NCBI RefSeq assembly: GCF_020379485.1
Contig: NC_063448.1
Coordinates: 8,765,726-8,829,725 of the forward strand
DNA: 64,000 nucleotides
Origin: Brassica napus
Lineage: Eukaryota; Streptophyta; Magnoliopsida; Brassicales; Brassicaceae
Direction: 5' to 3'
Under the pieces are notes generated by a model. It saw only the letters and a list, made by a program, of their open reading frames with translations, was not told where the DNA came from and searched no databases. Below are positions 57,549-64,000 of the stretch, in pieces. The translations under genes and the position numbers were made by a program. How positions within the stretch are numbered: position 1 is the stretch's first letter; each line of letters opens with the position of its first letter.

Positions 57549-59780
57549 ATGTAAGAATCATCCCAAACCTTTTTTTTTTCAATTGTTTAGGGTTTTGGAA
57601 GTTGATCTCGGATTTTAGGTTGTTTGATTGAACATTTTAGGATTGAATGGATAGTTTAGGATATATAAGTTAGGATTGTTGTTTTAGTTTTTTTTGGAAC
57701 ATTTTTTGATTTTTAAAAACGTTTTTTGATTTTTTAAAACGTTTTTTTTTATTTTTAAAAACGTTTTTTGATTTTTAAAAACGTTTTTTGATTTTTAAAA
57801 ACGTTTTTTGATTTTTAAAAACGTTTTTTGATTTTTAAAAACGTTTTTTGATTTTTAAAAACGTTTTTTTGAAAAAAATATAAATATTTAACACCATTTT
57901 TCTTCATTTATAAATTTTAACAACATTTTTCTATATTTATAAATTTTTTATAATTTTGTATACATATATATATATGTAAATCATGTATAGTAAAATTTTT
58001 AAAATTTTAAATTTTTTATATTTTTTTTTAAGTTTCCACTAATAAATATTTAACAACATTTTTTTTTTAAAATATAAATATTTAACAACATTTTTCTTCA
58101 TTTATAAATTTTTAACAACATTTTTCTATATTTATAAATTTTTTATAATTTTGTATACATATATATATATATATAAAAGGTTTAATAGTTTTTTTTAAAA
58201 CGTTTATAAAACCTTTTGTAAATATATAAATGAAAATATGTTTGATGGGTTAATTTTTTTTTTTTAGGGCCGAGGATGAAGCCCGCCCCGCAGCCCGTCT
58301 TCGACGTAGTTCGGTGAGCGGTTCCCGTGCATCGGTATCGTCTCATGACTCGGTTCCCGCATATATTCCCGCTCCAGCTCCCTCTGCCCCTCACGCTGCC
58401 CCTCACGCTGCTGCTCAACAGGATCCGGGGGTCATGCCGGTTCATCTATTGGTTCAACAACCAGGTCGAGAGCATCTCCCGTTTCTCCAACTCAACCCAC
58501 GACGAGGCCATAGCACTTGGTTAGTATTTTTTTTATTTGTACCGTTATATTTTTTGCTTTAATTAACTTGCTAACTTGTATTTTTTTTTAAAGGTTCACC
58601 AAGTCGAAAAATGGCATTAGCCGGAGCATCAACCAGATGATGTACTCCATGCTCCGTTTTGGATATCCAAAGTGGAGTGTGATCCCTTCCGACGAACGAG
58701 AGTTGTGGTTTCGTCAGTTTGCGGTATAGTAACCCTTCATTTTTTTTAAGTTTTTACATTTTTTTACATATATTTACTTATTAAATTGTGTTTGTTTTGT
58801 AGCAAGAGTTCAACTGGCACTCCGATCTTACGGAAACAGTCCGTAAGAAATTCAACGAAAAGGCCATGGACTCTTACACAAAGCAGATAAACGCGTGGAA
58901 GACAGTTTGGCAGAAGAACAAGAAGCCACGGTTCATCAACGGGGGGGGGTGTGGGAGCAGTTGATAGCTCATTGGGAGAGGGAAGACACTGCAGAGACGT
59001 CTTCTAGGAACTCCAGGAACCGGAAGAGCGATCGTGGCGGGAAAGGTATGTATGTGCACAACCTCGGCGCTTGCTCCATGTCTACTAAGGAGGATGAACT
59101 TGTAAGTTTTTTATTATTATTTATCTTTATATTTTTTAAATAAATATTTTATATATTTTTTGGCTAATAATGGCGGTTTTTTTAGATCGAAGCAAATGAC
59201 GGTAATCCCGTTGATCGTCTCCAACTCATTAAGGTGGCTCACACTAACAAGACGACGGGTCAAATTCAGGACCCCGTGATCAGAGGTGTAGTTGATTTGG
59301 TGGAAGCTGAGATAGTTTCTCAATCTCAGCCTCTCTCTGATGACGGCGACTCCACGGGAGCTTCAACCAACCTGTCTCTATTGCAAATAAATGAGATGGT
59401 TGAAAAGGTAATTTTTTTTATTAATATATTTTTTTTATAATGTCGATTACTTACTTGTCCATATTTACTTACTTTAAATATTTTTGTAGGCGGTTCCTAA
59501 AAGGAAAGGAGGCCGTTTAGTTGGGTTGGCCCGTCGTGCTTCTTCGTATCCGGCATCTTCTTCGCAAGCTCCGTATGCCGATCCCATGATTCTCGAGGAG
59601 CTACATGACAAAGATGAACGGATTGGGGCATTGGAGGAGCAGAACACCACTATCCTTTCGGAGAATGCCACTATCCGTTCGGAGAATGCCACTATCCTTG
59701 CTGAGTTGGCATCCCAGAAGAAGTTCAACACCGAGATTATGCAGAAGCTAGATCGTTTGATGTCTTCGAGTTCATCTTAG
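57549..59780 (+). pseudogene. TNPA-like (Transposase_24 family) gene, frame broken at two G-runs
   Basis: Second CACTA gene, whose product should bind the subterminal arrays. The start codon is split by intron 1: AT at 57549-57550 before GTAAGAATC, G at 58268 after TTTTTAG (AT|G GCC GAG). Exon 2 codes for an Ala/Pro/Ser-rich N-terminus. The conserved part (CRFIYWFNNQVESISRFSN, NQMMYSMLRFGYPKWSVIPS, QEFNWHSDLTETVRKKFNEK, INAWKTVWQKNKKPRFI, GVWEQLIAHWEREDTAETSS) lies in changing frames: one shift at a 5-G run (58427-58431) and another at a 9-G run (58939-58947). The last exon (ELHDKDERIGALEEQNTTIL) is a coiled coil with near-repeats (SENATI). Without the two shifts it would read through. Confidence 0.82.
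57715..57876 (+). repeat. 20-bp tandem repeat in intron 1 of the TNPA-like gene
   Basis: About eight copies of CGTTTTTTGATTTTTAAAAA, the first ones slightly variable, the later ones identical. Confidence 0.92.
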
Positions 59781-59984
59781 TTTATTTCGGCTTTATAAAA
59801 CTTTCGGAATGTTTTTTTTTTCTATTTCGGTTTGTATGAATTTTAAACTTTATGAATGTTTTTTTCCTATTTCGGTTTTTATGAATTTAAATTTTATAAT
59901 ATTATTAGTTTTAAATTTCCAATTTTTTAAATTTATTAATATCAAAAAATATATAAAAATGCAAAATTAATTTGTAAAAAAAAA

Positions 59985-60410
59985 AGGGTATATACCGACG
60001 GACAACGGTCGTCGGAATATACCGACGGACATATATCCGTCGGAATTTACCGACAAACTCATTTCCGTCGGAATATACCGACGAACGTGGTTCGTCGGTA
60101 TATTCCGACGACCGATGTCCGTCGGTAAATTCCGACGCCCAAAGTTCGTCGGAATAAACCGAGGAACCACGTTCGTCGGAAATTGTAGTTTTCCGATACA
60201 CTCTGGTCTCGTGTAGCCGCATCGTAATATCGTCGGAAGTTCGTCAGAATGACGTTTCTCGGTATTCGTCAGAAAGTCGTCGGAATTTCGTTAGAAATTC
60301 CGACGAATTTTTTTTTTCCGACGAAACGATACCGACGGACGGGTTCGTCGGAAATTCGTCGGAATATACCGATTCCGACGAATTTCCGACGATTTCGGCC
60401 ATCAGAATCC
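59985..60410. repeat. Right subterminal repeat array of the CACTA element
   Basis: Dense CCGACGGA/TCCGTCGG words in both orientations ending next to the right inverted repeat. Confidence 0.85.
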
Positions 60411-60431
60411 CCCTGTTTTCTTGTAGTGATT

Positions 60432-61330
60432 GTTTTTGTGTGTGTGTGTTACATAGTGTACTTATTGATGCTAAGGTCATTTAGTTTTGAAATATTTAAA
60501 TAATTAGTAGTATTGATTAAGTAGTAGGATTCTATAGGTTTGAAAAAGTGAAAATAAATATTGTATAATACAAATGATATTGAAACTAAATATATGGTGT
60601 ATTAAGGTTTAGGTTTTGTTTTAACTGTGAGTTTTGTAGAATTGGATTTGTTAAAATGAAGAGGGAAGTGATTTTAAAGGGATATGAGACTGGTGGGTAA
60701 CATGGGTTTCATTGTCGGATGTCTTTAGTTGCTCTCTTGATTAGAGAATAGTGTTAGGGATTGTCGAACTGCTTGGTAAACACCGATGTGCAATATTTAG
60801 TTGCTCTCTTGTATTATAGTGGTTTCTTTGCGTAGTTTGGATAGTGGTTAGGAGTTGTAGATTAATGAGACGGGTATTTTATTTATCATGGCATTCAGTC
60901 ACCATTGTTTCTAGATTTTTATAAAATCTCTAGGAAATTTACGTGTCTGGTTGGTTTTGTTTTGTAATGTTTTTTTTTTTATAGAGTGTGTTAATTTGTT
61001 GTGTGTGTATATCTTATGAATAATAGAAAATGTTAGTGTTTTTTTTTAAAGATGTCATTCTATTAAAAAAAGCATTACAGTCCAGCTCATTTCAGTGTTT
61101 TCTTAGTTAAATCCAGGGAAGCCCAATTAGTAATCATTACAGCAGTCCATTACAAAAAGATTAACGAAAGTTAAAACAGATTTTGTTAAGACATGCAGCC
61201 AAGGCGGTGAAAGAAGAAACCAGAGAATCATGGGATGATCCATCATAGCGTCCTAGCGATCATCAATTAGTTTAACTGGAGAAATAGAGAATCAGAAAGC
61301 CTTCATAGTAAAGTGAGTGGCAGATCGAGC
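60432..61330. other. Spacer right of the CACTA element, no gene seen
   Basis: T/G-rich non-coding DNA, perhaps remaining Helitron body; contains TTTAGTTGCTCTCTTG twice (about 60725 and 60798). From about 61050 an A-rich patch resembles a transcript 3' end on the minus strand. Confidence 0.4.
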
Positions 61331-61771
61331 TTACAAAATGTTTTGTGTTTGGGTTAATAATATAGAAGTGGTTACTATCAATTCCTCAGTCATCCCCATC
61401 TTCTCCATCCTTGCTGCAGAGTTTCTTCTCCATGTTTTCTGCCTCTTCTTAATCTCTTCCCCTGATTCTACTGCTGTTTCTCCTGACTTCACCAACCACA
61501 TCTGCATAGGATAGGGGGAACAAAGATTTTTACAGCAATACCAAGAGGACAGCGTTGGAAAAAAGGTAGGAGACAAACCTAGTAACTCGGTGTTGGTGAT
61601 GGCAAGCGAGAGCAGCTGGCCATAAGAACGGAACCGGAAGATCTCGCCAGGGAAAGGGTTGAGTGTTGCTGCAATCTCAGTGATTTGGTTTTGTCGTTGA
61701 ATCGGATGGAAACATGTATCTCTGTCCTCTTGGTATAAAGCCCTGGGCTCCACTCCGGGCTTCATGCACAA
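61331..61771 (-). pseudogene. Unrecognised minus-strand gene or fragment
   Basis: The minus strand has a 146-codon open stretch: QNQITEIAATLNPFPGEIFR, FRFRSYGQLLSLAITNTELL, then after a probable intron (GGTTTGTCTC ... CTATGCAG) MWLVKSGETAVESGEEIKKR and QKTWRRNSAARMEKMGMTEE. The two parts look like exons of one small protein read through an intron. I do not recognise the family. Upstream (minus sense) there are TGGGCT motifs and a G-box (61858-61869), so it may be a real small gene, but start and splice sites are not secure. Confidence 0.4.
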
Positions 61772-61857
61772 ATATTATAAAGCCCAGTTCACACTTCCCT
61801 ATTAGAAAACCTAAGAAACAAAACCAAGAAAAAAAAACACAGAACAATCAGGTGTTG

Positions 61858-61869
61858 ACACGTGGCGCG
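61858..61869 (-). promoter_or_regulatory. G-box/ABRE-like element
   Basis: GACACGTGGCGC contains CACGTG extended by GC, the strong form bound by bZIP and bHLH factors. It lies about 90-130 bp upstream (minus sense) of the unrecognised gene at 61331-61771. Confidence 0.5.
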
Positions 61870-61929
61870 ATTTGTCCCTCCCTCCATGGTGATGTGGCGC
61901 AAGGAGGAGGGAAAAAAGCCCCCTTTATT

Positions 61930-63143
61930 GTATAAGATAAGATTAGCATACGTATCAACAAGTTAGTACCAAATGGTTAAGAGTTTTAAATGTTTACTGA
62001 ATAAAGTCAGTAGAAAAAGACACATGTTACCTATCCAAGTATTGGAGATATGAGTATGAGAAACTATATAAAATAAACTGACATCTGTTCTCCCATATTA
62101 GTGCCAAACTATTTATAAAAATAAATCTTGACTTAAACCATACCCGCAGATACACGTGTTAATGAAATGTTGGTTGAAATATGAGCATGAGGAGTTAGAT
62201 AATAGAGAAATTGCACTCCATATATAAAAAAATCTATTTAAAATGACATAAATATTTTTAGATATATTGATGCCAAAACTAAGAGGAAGAGTAAATATTC
62301 TAGAAGCTCAACTTTGCAGAAGAAATTAAATAATATTAGTTGGTATACACCTGTTAATGGGCCACTGGACGAAAATTTAGATTTGAATTAAAATTTATAA
62401 TTTCTACAGAAATGTTACCAAATAAAAATATCTAAAACAGAATATAATACAGTCTATATACATCCAAATACGTTTCGAATTTTTCAATTTTTGAATTTAG
62501 ACAAGCATGGTCTTTTTGTTTTTAAAACTAGACACGTTTGTTTTTATCCCAATTTATCTAAGATATCGGTGAAACATAACAACAACAAAAAAGAGGTGTA
62601 GATATTAGATCTCATCACCTTGTATGGAAGAAAATTATACCAAGATAAGATTGAAAAGTGATTATACCTTACAATGACATGTATGCAAAAGGAACACAAA
62701 ACTCGAAGATACTCCATACAAAAAGTTGAATCTTAAACTTCTTATAAATTTGTAAGAAGACAAGAACAATCTTCTCACACTCACCTATCACATAGTTTGC
62801 AACTTTTCTGGTAAAAGTTTTACAAATCCAAACGTATCCATATTATCCATTTTACACATACATTGCAAACAGTTTTACAAATCCAAACGTATCCATATTA
62901 TCTAACAAAAAGTGTTTATAAATCTTCATGTTTGCTTACCAAAAAAATGATGTTCATAAAAAGTGTGTTTAGTTGTTTTTTTTAGCAAAACAATAGCTTT
63001 ATTTTAATTATTTTATTTATTCAATTAGTTGTTTATATTTGTTCATGAAAGAGCCTGTTTTAATTGATAATTAATTTGTTTTCCACGAAAATTGGGCAGG
63101 TCGTTAATTAGTTTGACAAGTGCTTTACGATTCTTGAAAGAAG
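61930..63143 (+). promoter_or_regulatory. Upstream region of the TPS gene
   Basis: No gene seen. Holds a 32-bp exact direct repeat at 62816-62847 and 62871-62902 (AGTTTTACAAATCCAAACGT ...), about 250-330 bp before the TPS start codon; otherwise AT-rich. Confidence 0.5.
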
Positions 63144-64000
63144 ATGGTGTCTTATGATGAATCATGTAGTAAAAGGCAAAGACTGCTTGTGGTGGCTAAC
63201 CGGCTTCCGGTTTCTGCAAAGAGAACCGGAGAAAATTCTTGGTCTCTGGAAATGAGTCCTGGTGGTTTAGTCAGTGGTCTTCTAGGTAAGATCACAAATC
63301 TATATGAATAAATATTTTTAATAAAAAATTTTTTTTAACAATAATGGTTAATTGGTGTGATCTCTTGAAGGCGTGGCAGCTGAGTTCGAGACCAAATGGG
63401 TTGGTTGGCCTGGAGTTGATGTGTATGATGTAGTTGGGAAAAACGCACTCTCGAAATCTCTAGCCGATATGGTACGTATTTGAAAACTAATCGGTTTACA
63501 TCAAGTATATATGTTAGAAACTTCACATTTCAAAAAGTATTTATAATGGGATAGATACGCATGAACATGAACTTTTCATATATCTGATGATCAAATTCTC
63601 AATTAATTTATTCTTTTTGTTTTGTTCTTGCTGCTTACAGAAATGTATACCAGTGTTCCTTGAAGAGGTTTTTGATCAATACTACAATGGGTATTGCAAT
63701 GGTATTTTGTGGCCAATTCTTCATCACATGGGACTTCCACAAGAAGATCATAATGACACAAACAAGACGTACCAAACACAATACGATGCATATAAGAAAG
63801 CAAACCGAAAGTTTCTTGATGTCATAATTGAGAACTACGAAGAAGGAGATATTGTTTGGATTCATGATTATCATCTTTTGTTTCTTCCTCAATATCTTAA
63901 AGAATACAACAACAAAATCAAAATTGGATGGTTTCTCCATTCACCATTTCCTTCCTCAGAGGTCTTCAAAACCTTGCCCTCGCGATCAGAGCTTCTTCGC
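63144..64000 (+). CDS. Class I trehalose-6-phosphate synthase (TPS2-4 type), 5' part
   Basis: Makes trehalose-6-phosphate, the sugar-status signal, from UDP-glucose and glucose-6-phosphate in the cytosol. Exons: 63144-63285, 63371-63471 and 63641 to the window edge. It starts MVSYDESCSKRQRLLVVANR-LPVSAKR without the long N-terminal extension of TPS1, as in the short class I genes of Brassicaceae. GT20 motifs: SPGGLVSGLLGVAAEF, WVGWPGVDVY, DIVWIHDYHLLFLPQYL, KIGWFLHSPFPSSEVF. The gene continues beyond 64000. KU70 and TPS2 are neighbours in Arabidopsis (recalled as At1g16970 and At1g16980), which supports orthology. No damage seen in this part. Confidence 0.9.

Larger units (their letters stand above)
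52569..60428 (+). mobile_element. CACTA (En/Spm) transposon, complete, 7860 bp
   Basis: Left end CACCACAAGAAAAC, right end GTTTTCTTGTAGTG: inverted repeats of 14 bp with one mismatch. Target duplication ATT at 52566-52568 and 60429-60431, the 3-bp size of CACTA elements. Subterminal arrays of TTCCGACGGAATTCCGACGA-type words occur at 52585-53035 and 59985-60410, and unusually also in the middle (56745-56850 and 57195-57380). Two genes are present in the same orientation: a TNP2 transposase with open exons and a TNPA-like second gene carrying frame breaks. Confidence 0.94.

Overview
The window is plant nuclear DNA from a Brassicaceae, most likely a Brassica-type genome. It has intron-rich genes with GT-AG introns, an F-box/LRR/FBD gene cluster, and a complete KU70 gene next to a class I trehalose-6-phosphate synthase. 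From memory, Arabidopsis chromosome 1 has the same order: FBD F-box genes near At1g16930, KU70 at At1g16970, TPS2 at At1g16980. I therefore read the right two thirds as a syntenic block heavily expanded by transposons.

Layout. 1-5305: a nearly complete L1-type LINE on the plus strand, ORF1 with one nonsense codon and ORF2 open. 5306-9236: minus-strand remains of two nuclear genes for organelle proteins, exons 1-2 of a PAM16/TIM16-like gene and, just upstream, an internally deleted SCY2-like SecY pseudogene. PAM16 intron 1 holds a second, ORF1-only LINE with a 16-bp target-site duplication, and that LINE is itself split by a DNA transposon. 9500-26650: six F-box/LRR/FBD paralogues on the plus strand, three intact (13194-16161, 19784-21337, 25082-26622) and three broken, with two long-TIR MULE-like elements and a 5'-truncated minus-strand LINE between or inside them.

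27160-34602: Helitron termini and, inside this tract, a 3.3-kb Pack-MULE with a perfect 9-bp target-site duplication that carries a root-type ferredoxin-NADP reductase fragment plus the start of a MuDR transposase. 34797-40638: a decayed Copia LTR retrotransposon with 142-bp LTRs and 5-bp duplications. 41021-41305: a small secreted-peptide gene. 42169-43581: a DNA element filled with about 30 degenerate copies of an E2F-like motif. 44559-48445: KU70, 18 exons, minus strand. 48450-52568: AT-rich spacer with an RPA/OB-fold pseudogene and a Helitron end. 52569-60428: a complete 7.86-kb CACTA element with ATT duplications, an open TNP2 gene and a frameshifted second gene. 63144-64000: the first three exons of the TPS gene, cut by the window edge.

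Host genes probably still working: three F-box genes, the secreted peptide, KU70 and TPS; PAM16 cannot be judged because its other exons lie outside. Most remaining DNA is transposon. The strongest results are the nested insertions proved by duplications and reading frame, the Pack-MULE, the E2F-site array, and the recombination mosaic among the F-box paralogues.
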